In this document: piece after piece, positions 1-14,200 of the stretch
Layout: each line of letters starts with the position of its first letter
Position numbering within the stretch: position 1 is the stretch's first letter
Assembly: GCA_004154925.1 (NCBI GenBank)
Contig: QJNS01000092.1
Span: forward strand, 62,001-126,000
Source: Monosporascus cannonballus
Lineage: Eukaryota; Ascomycota; Sordariomycetes; Xylariales
DNA length: 64,000 nucleotides
Direction of reading: 5' to 3'
Notes under the pieces: generated by a model
Seen by the model: only the letters and a program-made list of their open reading frames with translations
Database searches by the model: none
Told to the model about the DNA's origin: nothing
Translations under genes and position numbers: made by a program

Positions 1-3000
1 CTAAATAACCTATTTACCGAATTAACGACATTTGGTTAATATTAGATTTTAAAATTAAATTACGTAAGGCAATAAATTTATCGGGTTAATTTTCCCTTAA
101 AATTACGCGCCGGTACCTTTATTATATCCTTTAGCGTTATATAATGGATAAATATTAAAAAAAATTTCCGTACCCTTAAGGTATTACCGCTAATATTTTA
201 AACTTTTTATAATTGCTAATAATTTTTATTATTTTATAATTTACTGCTTTTTAATTAAATTTAATTTTCGCAATTAATATATAATTAAGTATTAATATTT
301 TCCGTATCTTTATATAAATATCCTTAATATAATTTTTATTAAGGCATTTATTTTAACCTTGGTATTTTTGGTATTATCTTAATATTAGAAAATAGTTACT
401 AATTTAAAAAAAATTTAAATTTCGAAATATTTTTTTAACTTTTTTAAATTATTTATATTTTATTATTTTATTTTTGCCATACGCCCTTTTTAAAAGCCTA
501 ATAATAAGTTCGGTAATACGTAAATAATAGGCGATAAATTTCTGATAAAAATTTGTAAATCCTAAAAATATTTAAATATTATAAATTAATTTTAATTTTA
601 GTTACGTTTCGATAATATCGATTTATTGGCGGTTCATCTCCAAATCGTTAATATTAATTATAAATTTTAAAAACTTTATTTTTTTTAAAAAAAAATTGCA
701 TTTAAACGTTTTAACAAATAATTAATATTATAGTAATTGTTTTTAAATTAATTAAAAATATTTTATATATTTTTTTCCTTATTAAAATAAATAATTATCT
801 TATTTAAATATATTATATATATATAATTAATTACTTTAATTAATACCATATAAATAGAAGTTTAAAATATAATTAATATATTAATAAAATTAAATAATAT
901 AAATATATATTCGAATTACTTATACCGTATTCGAAAAGCGGTTTTTTACTAATCGCCTTTTTTAATGTTAATACGGTAATAAATATTTTTAAAATTAATT
1001 TTCGAAAATACCTTAATTAATTTTAAGCGATTTATTACTTTTAAAATTAAAAATAAGGAATATCGGTTTTTTATCGTTATCCGATTTAGCCCCCTATAAT
1101 TAACATATAATCGGAAACTGCCGTCCTTTTTAAGCATAAATAATATTAGTACTTTTACGTCCGTTTTCGAATAATATATCCGGCCTACCTTTAGTTTTTT
1201 TCGGATATATTTTTCGAATATTCTTTTTTAAGTTTCCGAAATAAGGTAAATTAAGCCGAATAAAGGCGTTTTCTTTGGGATTAAATCTATTATATATTCC
1301 GCCCCTAGTAATTAAGGTATTTTTTTTCGTTATTTTTGCGAAATACATTCGCCGGAAATTCTTTAAATATATAAAAAGGTCGATTATTTCTTATTTTTAT
1401 TATTTTTTAAATTCCGAGATATTTAATTTTTCGGCTAAGTTTATTAAGTTAACGGTATAAATTTGCTTATTAAGAAACGTTAGGTTTACGATTTTTTATT
1501 TATCGACGTTTTATAATAATCCGTATAATTATTAATATATAATTATTTCTAGCAAAATCCTTAATTTATTTATTTGCAGTTTAAATAATAAAAAATCGAA
1601 CGTTATTCGTTTACAGCATATTACAAAATAAATTTACTTAAATTTTCGTTCGTTTTTATTATTATTTATTATATTAACAAAAATTTCGTAAGCCTTATAA
1701 CATGTAATATATGCGCCGTTAACGCCGATAAAGCCTGGAATATTTATAGAAACTGGTTAAAAATTAAGCTTTTTCGCCAATTTTCTGTTTATAGTATTTA
1801 TCTATGTTCCGATATCTATATTTACTTATATTATTATATCCCTCGTATTTCTTTTAATAAGTGCTCTTTTTTTAAAAACCAGTTTTATTTTAACCGTTTT
1901 GTAATTATTAGCCGAAATAAACTAAACGTATACGTTTATTCCGGCTTCTTTTTTAGATTCACGTCTGAGAACTGGTTTAATTTATTATTATACATTATAA
2001 CGTTTTATACGGCCTTTGGAAATTTATCTCCGTATAACCAAAATAATAAAGTTTTTATATTCTTTTTAAATTTATAATTTACGTTTTTATAACCTGGCTT
2101 CCTATAATTATAACATTTAAATAAGCTCTTATAAAAATCAAAAATATTAAATCGTACGGACTTATTTTAATCGGAATTAAATCGGCAATTATTTGCTTTT
2201 TAAATATAAAAACGCCCGTAGTTCCTATTGATTTTATATAGCGCCTTTAATTTGCTTTAAAGAGTTTTTTTCCGAAAATATTAAAATAAAATTATTTATC
2301 CTTATTAATACCTTTGGCGGAAAATAATCGGTTTTTTTTTCGCCTTTTTCCAAACGTCCTGGTAACGTTTTACTTTATTTACTATATTATTAATTCGTTT
2401 TAACTTAATGTTTTTTCGTAACAAAATATTGTATAACCTTAATATTAATTTATAAAAATAATCAAAAACAAAATATTTATTATCCTAATTATTTTCTGGG
2501 TTAAAAACGTCCGTAAACTTTATTTTATAAACTAAGAATTTCCATTTAACGTAAAAGTCCAACGGCGATTAATTAAATTGTTATCGTAATTTTATAAACT
2601 GTTCCCTATATTCTATATAGAAAAACTTAGGATTTACGTAATTTTTCCCTAATAAAAGTTTATAAATCTTCTATTTTTAATTTTTTCGTAATTAAAATAA
2701 TTAAATATAACGCGATATAATTGCCAAACGTTCGTAATAAAAACGTTTATATAGCTTATAACCTGTTAAATATAAATAAAGGCATTTTATTTTGGCTTTT
2801 CGGCGTAAATTTTTATAATAACTGTTATTTAATTCTTTTTCTTTTTAATTAACGCGTATTCGGAAAACTTCAAATAATTATAACGCGGTATTTATTTATT
2901 GTTTTTGGGTTTTTACGATAATATCGTAATTAACTTATAAAACTTTTTTTAACCTATATTATTATCTATTATTCGGTCAGCTGTCGGAATAATTCCGAAT

Positions 3001-6000
3001 ATTATTTATTCTGTTAACAAATAATTTTCAAAATCTAATTATTATTAAAGGGCTTAATTTTTTTTTAGTTTTAAACTCCGGAATACGTTCGTTATATTAC
3101 GTCCGTTTTCCGACCGTTTAATTAACAGTTATCGGGACGTATCCTTATTATATATATATAAGGGGATTTAAGATCCCGGAAACTATAATTCTTTGCCCGT
3201 TAAGGCTCCGTTATAAGCTTTTTCGCCTATTCCCGTACCGTAATCGATCGCTCGTCGGTTGGGTTCCGATCGGCGGTCTTTTTAACTAATAACCTAGGTT
3301 CGTTTTGCAGCCGGCGAGCTTTGTTTTTGGTAGTTATTACGTTATCTTTTATAACAGATAAAAAAAATTGTAAGATAATAAATAACTGTAAGCTAGATAA
3401 AATGATTTCCGACCAGTCGTAAAACAGATTCCAAAAAATAAATGTATTAGGTTATTTCCATCTGGCGTTTCCTATTAGCTGCCAGATGGTGGATTTATAC
3501 TAATAAGTAGATCGGTGGCTAATCAGTGGCTGGTCGGCTACTAGCCTCATCCTTATAAGAGCTGTATTCTCATATTTTTATTTCCGTAATACGGAATAAT
3601 AATATTCGAGTTTTGATAATAATATTATTTAATTATTGTCAGTTAATTATAAGTTATAATTTTCTATTTTTTTAGGTACAAAAAATATAAGATATCCTGC
3701 TAGTAATTTCGAAGGTCGAATTTATCCTTTTTATAATCAATTTTCTAAGGACTTTTTTTTAAAAAAATACGTAATTTATTTTTGTTAAAGTTATAAACAA
3801 GGTAAAACTTTGTTAAAGATCTTTTTTTTTAAAAAAAGTATCTTATAATTTTATTCGTTTTATTTTAATAATTTCGTATCGAGTTTTTTTTTGAAAAGTT
3901 ATTCGTATTTATAGTACTCTGGTAGCATATTAATTAGATTTTCTAATTTTTTGGGCTATTATTTTAAATTATTATTTAGTTGTTTTAATTTCGCTGTAAT
4001 AATAATAACGATACGTTGTATTCTTTTCTAATATCTATTTTTTTCTTATGTTTTATCGCTTTAGTTGGTAAAGTTTCTGTCGTATTCTTATACTTGTATT
4101 CGTCGTTATTATCGATCGAATATTAAGATCTTAATTTTCTTTTTTATCTACTAATAAGATATAAGGTAAACCTTATCTAGCCAGTTCCTTCATTAATCAA
4201 GATTTCGTACTGACGTATTTATAATAATTCTAAGATTATATCGTAATTTCTAAATAAAACGATCATAAAATTAATTATTTAGTATTATCCTTAAACAAAA
4301 ATGTCGAAGTAATTAATCTCGCGTATAATTTTCTCGTTATCGTAAGCAAATTCCTAATTTTTAACATTTATTACTATATAAAGTTCTAATTTATGTCTTT
4401 ATAATATTTTAAGCTTATTAAATATATCTAATATAATATAATTGTCGCCCAGAGCTCCGTAATTTATTATTACAGTATACCAATACGTTCCGATTCGTAT
4501 ATCTAAGGTAATAAGGTTATTAACGGCTTTTATCGTCGCGTTTAAAACCTTTTTTAGAAATTTCTTTTAATTTCTTTAGGTTTCGTCATTTTGCGACTTT
4601 CTTATTAGTAACTTTTTTCTTTTAATTTTTATTCGAGTTTATTAAATTATATATACATTCTTGCATTTAGCGCGTTAAGCTGTTATATCTGTTGTTATTG
4701 CCAGCATATTGTTTCTTCGAACTATATTAATTATTTTTAATTTTATTATAATGTTTTTCTTTATCGAATAAATTGTTTTTTATAATTACAATCATATCCC
4801 ATTATGCGTTATCTTTTATTGTTTTAAAAATTATATATAAATTAACGTAACTTTTTCTTAACGGCCTTTTTTTCGTAAGAATTTATAATAAATGCTAATT
4901 AAAAATAAAGATTTATAATAATTTTTAATAGCGTATTTTTAGTATATACTAAATTAACCTTTTTTTATTTAATGATTATATTATCAATAATAATAAAAAT
5001 GTTTTTTACGAATATTATATTTTTAAGCCAGCCTTTTATTTCGGCTAGGTATTAAATATTTTTGAAAATTATTAATCGAAAATATTAATATTATTACTTA
5101 TTATTCTTATTATTTCTGATACGATTTAAAAAATCAAATCCTTTATAATATATACAGGTAATTCGTTTATAAATATATTATTTTTATTTTTTGTAATCGG
5201 GATATTTTCGTCGTCGATAATATATGGCATACGTTTTGCTATATCGATTAAAAGTTCCGAAATAAATTTTTCTATCTAATCCTGATATTTGCGTAATTAT
5301 TTTTATAATGTTTTTATTATGTTTACGATACTTATTAAGCTAGTTTTTTAGTTTTACGCATTCCTTATTAGATTTTTCGCTATAGAGAACCTGGTATATA
5401 CTTAGGCTAGATTATGTTAATAAATATGCCTCCGTTTTTCTGATTTTTTCTGGATTATCTCTTAAGTACCGATTTTTAATTATTTTAATAGAGTTTTTTA
5501 AGTGGTTTATATTATGCTATCTTATGTTCCACTTTATTATAATTATAGCATTTAGTTTAGCTTTAATTCTTTTTATAAGTGGCTCTTAGTTTTATGAACT
5601 CTGGTTTTATATTATGCGAAATATTATTACGTTAAAAATCGCTAGTATTGGCCGTATATTAAGGTTTATTATTATTTTTTTTCTTTAGTACTTTTAATAC
5701 GTTATGTATATTATCGATCGTTAATCTTAATCGCCATAACGATATAATCCGATAAATAATTAGGTCGATTAAGTTTAAAAAATTCCTTTTATATTTTTTA
5801 AAGCCGTTGAAAAACCTAGTTATTAATATTTTTTATTTCCAGTTCAGTTTAATAACTAGCTGAATTAACGTACCGCCATAATTAGGTGTTAATCTTTTTT
5901 ATCATAGCTGCTAAATTTACATCTTAGTTTTTTATTTTTCCGTTTATTATTTCGAAAGTTTTTATTAATATTTATTCGAACTATTTATAACTGCTGTAAA

Positions 6001-7030
6001 TTCGTATTATTTTTGGGTTTCGTTTTTTAATTAACCAAATAACATATTTTCTTATAACGAGTTTAAACCAAATAACCGTATTTTTAATATATCGTTTAAT
6101 TATAAATTTAATTCGTATAATAAACGTAATAAGTCGAATTAGAAAATGCCCGAAATATATTTGACATTAAATTAAGAACAGTTATAACTTAATCGAGGTT
6201 CCGTCAAAAAGTTCCAGTTTAAAAGATTTAAAAACTTTTTTTAGTTTTTTGGTAAAATTTAACTGAATAACCTGGTTTGCTTAAAAGGGGTTCTCGATTT
6301 CGGAATTTTTTCTTTTTTTAAGCTTTTTATAAACGGCTTAAAAGAACGTTATAAAATTATTGTTATTTTTAAGCTAAATAATACGTTTATTTATAGTATT
6401 TAGACGTCGAAAAACTTCTTTGCGAAAAAAATAAGGCTTTTTTTTTCCTCCTCGAATTCTATTTTAATATCTGGGTAATTAAGAACCTGGTAAATGAGCT
6501 ATTTCAATTATTTGCTAATAAATATAATGTCGGCGATATTGCTTAGAATTTAATAATACTATTAAGTAAAAAATTTATAACGTATAATAGCTTAAAAAAT
6601 TTAATTAATTATTAAACTTTAATCGTACGGATAAATATTAATAAAAGTATTATTAAAAATTAAATATTATATATAATAACGTATAATATTTTATAATTTT
6701 AAAAACATTTTAAATAACGATATTATATTATAAGTTAAAATTATTTAAATTCTAAAAATAATAAACGTATATATTTTCGTTTTGGCTTAAAAGGCTTAAA
6801 GTATTTGGCACTTTAAGATCTTTGAGCTGGTTACGTGATCTTTTGGCGGTGGTCGGGGTTTGTCTTTTTCGTGGGCCCGACCGTCCGCAAGAAAGCCAAG
6901 ACCGTTAGGTCATAACACGTATTAGTTTATATTTAGCAAATATGTAAAATATTAAATTTATTCTATTTAAATTCGTTGTAAAAAAAATCGGTTATTTTAT
7001 TAAGAAAAGTGCTAAATAAAAGCGTAATTG
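1..7030. other. AT-rich, RIP-mutated repeat block
   Basis: Almost no open reading frame survives. The sequence is made of A/T runs in which CpG is still common but CpA and TpG are rare, as expected after RIP. Some patches are less AT-rich (about 3,090-3,560 and 6,780-6,920) and probably belong to different elements or to regulatory ends. Apart from the Gypsy reverse-transcriptase trace at 949-1348, I cannot assign the contents to a family. No host gene is visible. Confidence 0.85.
949..1348 (-). mobile_element. Ty3/Gypsy reverse-transcriptase relic
   Basis: The minus strand at 1137-949 still reads KKDGSFRLYVNYRGLN, then ITIKNRYSLFLI and VFSKINFKNIYYRINIKKGD. This lines up with the conserved Gypsy RT block (KKDGSLRLCVDYRGLN, then IT-KNRYPLPLI, then F-KIDL-YH-IRI-EGD). 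The sequence just upstream (1348-1130) continues the RT N-terminus but needs a frame change and has stops. Substitutions are the C-to-T/G-to-A kind expected from RIP. Integrase would lie below position 949 and gag/protease above 1350, but neither can be read. The element is dead. Confidence 0.8.
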
Positions 7031-7041
7031 CGTAATTCTAA

Positions 7042-7155
7042 TTCAAGTCTCTTTGGTTTATTACAGGGATACGTTATTTGATTGGTAAATTTTATCGCTT
7101 TGGCGTAGTACATAAAAGTACATCAAAAATAGAAACGAGCCAGCAGAGGCCTGAG
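7042..7155 (-). mobile_element. Family B short TIR element (MITE-like), mutated copy
   Basis: This is a 114-base degenerate copy of the element seen intact at 15,731-15,848 and 18,959-19,076. The left end is RIP-eroded (TTCAAGTCTCTTTGG against CTCAGGCCTCGCTGG). The right end AACGAGCCAGC-AGAGGCCTGAG is nearly unchanged. The bases outside both ends also match the other two copies: GCGTAATTCTAA on the left against GCAACTACAA, and CTGGCTGAGATAAG on the right against CTAGCTGAGGTAAG. The shared unit is therefore somewhat larger than the core inverted-repeat element. Confidence 0.7.
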
Positions 7156-7844
7156 CTGGCTGAGATAAGGCTCTAGTTTCTCTTTGATCTTAGATAAAAA
7201 CGATTTAGCTAGTACGAGCTTGGTCGAAGGTATTTTCTCTAATACGTCTCTTGTTCGAACCGCTATAACGATATCTACAATATCGTAATCCTCGTTAAGC
7301 TTTATACCAGCTTATTAAAGGTTTCGATAGAAGGTTAGCTTACGTTATAGCTTGCTTTTGACTTTGTCTTTGCTCTTTTTGAGTATTTCATCTTCCTTCT
7401 CGTCCAATTCTCCAAGGATAAGCCTATATAAGATATTAACGATAAACTTATCTTTCGTAACATTTTGCTTACCTATGTACTTAATATTTTGAAGCCGAAT
7501 ACGTTTAGAAAGATTTAATAACAAAACTATATATTCTTATCTGTTTTCTAGTCGTACTTCGCCTCCGAATTCCCAGCTTGTTTTTTAACGGTACTCTTTT
7601 TTTACGATCTATTTAGCAAATATATATTTGATAAAAACTTTATCATTATCGTAGTAAATGTTAATAATTTCGAATAAGGCTGATATAATTTAGTTTTTCG
7701 TAGAACTTTTAATTTTTCGAATTTTAAAAAATATATAATTAATAAATATTTTTTACTGACGTACAAAATAATAGTAACGTTATTTAAAATTAATTTAAGT
7801 TCGAATTTATCTTTTACCGATTTTGTACGTTCTTTTCTAGCCAA
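7156..7844 (-). pseudogene. Lightly RIP-mutated coding relic, family unknown
   Basis: On the minus strand, stretches of convincing protein sequence are broken by stops. They are an 80-residue piece from 7844 (MARKERTKSVKDKFELKLIL...), then LILGELDEKEDEILKKSKDK near 7,425-7,360, then KLNEDYDIVDIVIAVRTRD and VLEKIPSTKLVLAKSFLSK at about 7,305-7,195. The amino-acid mix is charged and soluble-looking. I do not recognise a family. Mutation load is lower than in the blocks on either side, so this is either a younger insertion or host DNA touched by RIP spreading from the neighbouring repeat. Confidence 0.45.
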
Positions 7845-8080
7845 TTAAACAATTTCTGTAAAAGTAAATAATAATTTATGAAATATAATAGCTGCTGGAA
7901 CGAAAATAACCGTAATATTTTAAGGTCGGATAAAATAGTTCGAAATAAGCGAGAATGGCAGAAAGAAAGTAAGGTTTATTACTGGTACAAATACTTACTT
8001 ATAGACCGAACAAACGATAAGTTAGGGATATTCGTAGAAAAACTGGGCGTAGTTAACTAGGTAAACCATTACCTCATCTT

Positions 8081-8249
8081 GATCAGGACCCCATTTTGGA
8101 GGTTGTGGCTGCGCCTGCGGCGCAGCAGCCGTAGCCACAGCTATAGCTTTTAATCAAGAAATATCTGTCAGGGGTCCAATATATCAGCTAAACTCCTTTA
8201 AGAATAATACCTACAAAAACAATAAAACTTCCAAAATAAGGCCTGATAA
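8081..8249 (+). mobile_element. Family A short TIR element at outer end of left arm
   Basis: About 170 bases bounded by imperfect inverted ends: GATCAGGACCCCATTTTGGA at the left and the reverse complement of TATCAGGCCTTATTTTGGAA at the right. Inside is a GC-rich hairpin (GGCTGCGCC TGC GGCGCAGCAGCC, about 8,107-8,130). The hairpin is far less RIP-mutated than the arm beside it. The same element in opposite orientation closes the right arm (29,642-29,811). It has no coding capacity and is presumably mobilised by an element elsewhere in the genome. Confidence 0.65.
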
Positions 8250-11200
8250 CAAGTTATGATTTTTTCGTTCTGTTTAATACGTTTTTATATAAATTTGCAA
8301 AAATTATTAATATTAATTTTGATAATATATATTAATTAAAAAACTTTTTGTATTTTAACCTTTATAATTTAATATAAAATTAAAATTTTTATTTCTTAAT
8401 ATAATAATAATTTTAATTAATACGAAATAAAAATTATTATAATAAAAAATAATTTAAAATTTTAATTAATATATATTATAATTATTTACCTTTATTAAGC
8501 TAATATAATAATAATATAACTTTATAAATTAAAATAATAATATATAAAGTTTAAAATTATTTGTAATAAATTCCGAAATATATTTTTTTTAATTAGCTAA
8601 ATATGGATAATATATTTAAAAATTTAAAATAAATATTTTAAATTTTTAAATATTTATTTTTAATTAATACTTTTACCGGTTTTTTGCCGATATAAACGTA
8701 ATTAACCTATATGCCAATATTATATATACGGCCGATAACTTTATAAAAACTTTACGCCGTCGATTTATTCGCTTTATATTAAGTATTATATTTAATAAAT
8801 AAGGCCGTATTTTATAAAAAAAATTAATATAATATATAATTTGGTTTTCGAAAAACTTAATATTTTTTTTTATTATTAAAATAACTTTTAAGAAATCCTT
8901 AATTATTTAAATCATATTATTAATTAAGTTAGCAAAAAAAATAACGGATTTTTATATTAATAATTCTATATTTTGCTTTTATTTTAATATTTGCGGATAC
9001 GAAAAAACTTAATCTAAAAATATTTAACTATATAATTACCGGATAATATAACCATATTATTCTTGGTTTTAAATAAATATCGAACAATTAATTCCAAATT
9101 ATTATATTAAATTTTATTTTCGAATAACAATATAATTTAATTATTATTAACAAAATATATTTATTATTAAAATAAAAAAAATTTCCGGTTTAAATATATT
9201 AATATCCGTAATTTACGTTTTATTCTTTTTGCCTATATATATTAATTTGCATATATAATAATTATTAATAATATTATAAAGAAATAAATTGCAAAATATA
9301 ACGGTTTTCGTTAAATCGGCAACTTAATTAAATATGGCTATAAGGCGGAAATCCGGCGTTTTAATATTAATTATTTTAAAATTAATATTATTATTTTTTA
9401 TATTCAAAAATTAACGTTTAAATTAAAAGTACTTAATATTTTTAATAATTAATATATCCGGGTTATTAAGTAATATATTTTTAATTTAATTTAATAATTT
9501 ACATTTTATTATTAAAATTATTATTTATATTAATAATAAGGCGAAAATTATAAATATCTGTAATTACTTAATTGAGATTATAATATACCGAAAATATTTA
9601 TTAAAAATTATAAAAAAAGTTATTAAATTTTATAATTCCAAAATATTTTACGGAAATTAAATTCGTATATATAATAATTTAAAATAATTAAATAATTTTA
9701 TCCGTATTATCGTATTTATTATTATTTTTAAATTAAATATAAATATTCCGGATATTAATTAAATAATATAATAAGATATACCGTAAAATTTTTCGATTAA
9801 GGATTTATGGTAATACTTCGGTTAAATAATTTATAATTATAAATAAGTTATATTATTTATATTTTATTAAACGTTCGATAAATATAAAATTAAATTATTT
9901 ATTTTAAAAAAGGTTAAAATAACGAAAACGATTTAAGTTCGATAAATTAAAAACTATGTTACTTATAAAAATATAAAGGTTATAACAAAAAACAATATAA
10001 TAGATTCGGATAATAAAACAACGATATGTAATTTATCGCAAATAATTTCAATTAAAATAAAATAATTATTAAATTTTAATTTTAATTTTCGGCCGGCCAA
10101 AATATTATTCGTAAATTTCCGAAATAAAATAATTTTAATTTATAATACCGAACAAAAATAAGGCCTTAATAATACGCGTTATTTAATAGCAAATATATAT
10201 ATAAGGCGATTTTAGCATATTTAAAAAAAAGAAATTATTATGCTAAAAAAATTATAATAATTTAATTCCGGTTAAACCTTATTATAATATATATATGTTT
10301 AATTTTTACTATATATCTAAATTTTTAAATTCGAAAATATTTGCATAAAAATAACTAAAAGCCGGTTCGGTAAAGGCGGTTATTTGGGAAATAATAAAGT
10401 TCTAATATAAACGATAAACGAACGAATTATTTTTTACGCGGTTATTTCCGTTTGGCGGTAAAAAGGCAAAATAAATATTTATTTTTATTAAATTTAAACG
10501 GTTTTTATTTAATAAGTTTCCAAATAAATTAAATGAAATTAAAAATTTATATTTAATTTAAAATATAATTAAATTAATTAAAATAATCCTTAATTTCGAT
10601 AAATAATAATATTAAGACATTTTAAAAAACCGTTTATTTTTTGGGTTATATCTAATATATAAAAAAATTATACTTTCGATTTTACAAAAAATATAAATAA
10701 TTTTCCGCAAACGGCGAAATTCGCTTAATTAAAAATAATAGCGTTATATCTTTATGCCGTAAACCGATTTATATAAATTACAAATTATTATTATATTATA
10801 AATTCGACAAATATCGGAAAAAATTATAAGGCCGTTTTAAATCGTATTTTATCTTAATTAAAACATATTATGTATAATTATTTAGTTTAAATTAGTAATT
10901 AACGGTTTAATAATAATTCTAATAATTTAAATATTAAACCGATATATAATTTATATATTTTTATAATTTAAAATCGTAATTTCGGTTATGGTAACGCTTA
11001 TATTTATATGCGTAATTTATAACGTATTACGTATTTTTAATTAAGAATTTACTTTATTATTTTTATTTATAACGTTAACGTAAAATTTATCGTTTTTAAA
11101 TATTTTTAACTTTTTAATTCCGTTTTCGTTACCGTATTTATATTTGCATAATTTATTTATTCTTATATTATTACCGGAATCGCCGGCGTTACCAAAACGT

Positions 11201-14200
11201 AATAATTTATAATTTAACGTTATAAATAATATATTGGAAAAAGAAATTAAAATAATAATCCTTATCGAAATTAAGGAATTATACGTTAAGAATAAATAAT
11301 ATTTATCGGATAATAACATTAATAGCAAATTAAAAAATAATCGTAATATTAAGTTAAAAAACAAAAAACGAAATTTTACCGATCTTAATTAAGGCCAATA
11401 ATAAAAAACGTATTCGGTTTCGGCGTATTATTGCAGTTATAAAACGTAATAATTATAAATATTTATATAATATTAATTAAAATTATTAATATATTATTTA
11501 TTTACGAGATATTAATTCGTTTTAATTTAAATTAATTAGATATCATAATAAATATATAATAAATTTTTTAATTAAAAAAAGTACCCGAATTTTATATTAC
11601 GTAATTCAAATTATAATTTATTATAATTATTAATAAATTATCCTTTTAATTTGTAGCTTTTAATTTACGATACCGAATTAAAAGTTTTTAAATCTTATTT
11701 TCTGGTTTTTTTTTTGAATTTATCGTATTAATTTTTAAAATATTCTTATTTTTTTTAACTTTTAAAATATTTTGGTTTAAATCGAATAATTAAGGTAAAA
11801 AATTAATTATGCGGATAAATAAATAATATAAATAATTTTTTATTAATATTAAAAAAGTTATTTTTTCGTTATTAATATAGTTATTCCGGTATCCGCTTTT
11901 TTTTAAATATTAATTTAAAATGTTTAAAATTCCGGATTTATAATAAATCCTTATTAATTATGCTTTATAACCTTATTTTTTTATAATTAAGATTAATATT
12001 TATTGGCGTACGATCCTAATTAATATTTTTTAAAACCGCCCTTATATTTTATCGTTATTTTATTGAAGATTTTAGTAATTATTTCTTTTTCGAATTAAGG
12101 CTTTTTGGTTTTTTTTATAAAGGTCGACGGCCGGATCTAGTTTTTTTTCTTTTCGCCGCGTTTTCTCTTTGTCGGCGTAATTAAGTCCCCGGCTGGTTCT
12201 AAGAATTCCTTTATATCAAAATCTTATATAGGTATAATAATAATCGGATATTCCGGGTAACCGCCGAAGTCCTTAATATTAATACCAAATATACCGCAAT
12301 ACCTAAAAATCTAATTTTTGTATAAAATTATTTATTCGGCAATTAATTACATATAATTACGGATTTTCCTTTCGCTTAATATTATGAAAATAATGTTTAT
12401 ATAATATATATCATAAGATATATTACGGTTTTATATTTTTTCTAATCGGGACCATAAAATTATTATATTTCTAATATTATTTATATTATATAAATTATTA
12501 TAAATTATAAATTCCCGAAAACGATTAACGGCCCGAATTATACGATGTTTTAAAAAATATGCGCCGGTTAAATTTATAATATAGAAAATATTTATTTTAC
12601 GGTTTCAAAAATTTATTATTTAATAATCCGTATTATCTGTATTAATAATTTTATTATTATATTTTGATATAAGAAAAAAAACGAATAATATTATATACTA
12701 TTTAATAATTTTTTGAGGATTTAATAAAAACGAAATTTAAAAGTTATTAAAATATATAAATACATTTTTATTAATTTTTATAAGTTATATATATATAATT
12801 AAGGTTTTAAAATATTTATTTAAATATTATGCCGAAATTATTATAAATAAAATATACGTTAATATATATATAACAGTAAGTAATTTACGTTTTTAATATA
12901 TAATAATAAAATTTACCTTATAAAAACTTTATAATATTAAAATTTTGTTAAATAATCGTTTAATTTAAAGAAAATTTATTTTATAAGTTAAGGTAAAATT
13001 TAAAAAAATAATATATATAATAGGAAGTAAAGTACGGAAAATGGCGCCGTAATTAATATAATTTATATCGAAAATTAACTTAACGCCGTTACAATCTTTA
13101 TATATATTTTAATTTTTTATTAGGTCGTCATATATTTCCCGAATACGATTACCGTATTTTATTTTATTAAACGATAATAATATTATTATAATAATTATAT
13201 AATATTAAATATATATAAATAAGTAATTATTATTAGAAAATTTAATAATATTATAAGTTTATTAATATAAATTCGGTTTAATTAATATTAAAAATATAAA
13301 TAAAAAATAGAAAATATAATAAATAAAGTGAAATTTATACATTAAATAATTATCGAATATATTATTAATATTAATAAGAAAAATATAAAAATTTATAATA
13401 TATAAATAAAACTTATAAATAATTAATAAGTTATAAAAATATCTTAAAATAATATATATAATTAAAATTAAAATATATATAAATTTCAGGATTATATAAT
13501 TATAAATATATAAAATATTAAATATAAATATAAAAATTAACGTTATTATTTTTTATAATGAAATAATAATATATAAGGAAAAAACTTAATAATTATATAT
13601 AAATTATATAAAATTTATATTTTATTATAAATTTTTTAATATAATTTATAAATTTATTTCGATTAAATATATATTAAATATAATTATTATAATTATAATT
13701 TCTTATAATTCTAAATATATATTATATTTTAATATATAAAATTATATTATTTACGATATAATAATTATTAATTAATTTTTTTATTTAATATCCGAAATCC
13801 ATATTATAATATATATCTTTATATATTTTACGATATTATAAGAGGTAAATAAATTCCTTGCCGATATAATAAAGGCAGTTTCCGTTATAATTCCCGATAA
13901 TATATCCCGAATAAACTTAAAAAACCTTGTTCGCCTGATTAAAGGAATTAAATTCGTTAATAATATCCCCGAAAAATAATTTGCCCCCGAAAAATAACCG
14001 GAATTAGTACCAAAATAACCTGTAAAAAGGTAAAACCGACGGCGTAATCCTAATTAAAATATTTTTATATTAGCCAAATAATATTTGATTATTCCAAGAT
14101 ATAAAATATTCCTTACGGAAAATATATATTATATGTAATTAATTCTAAATATTAGGTATATATTATAAAGTTATATTAATATGGCGGAAAATAAGAAAAA

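Noticed and set aside
8107..8130. Helitron 3' terminal hairpin
   Set aside because: The hairpin lies inside a short element with its own inverted ends; there is no CTRR end and no Rep/helicase trace.
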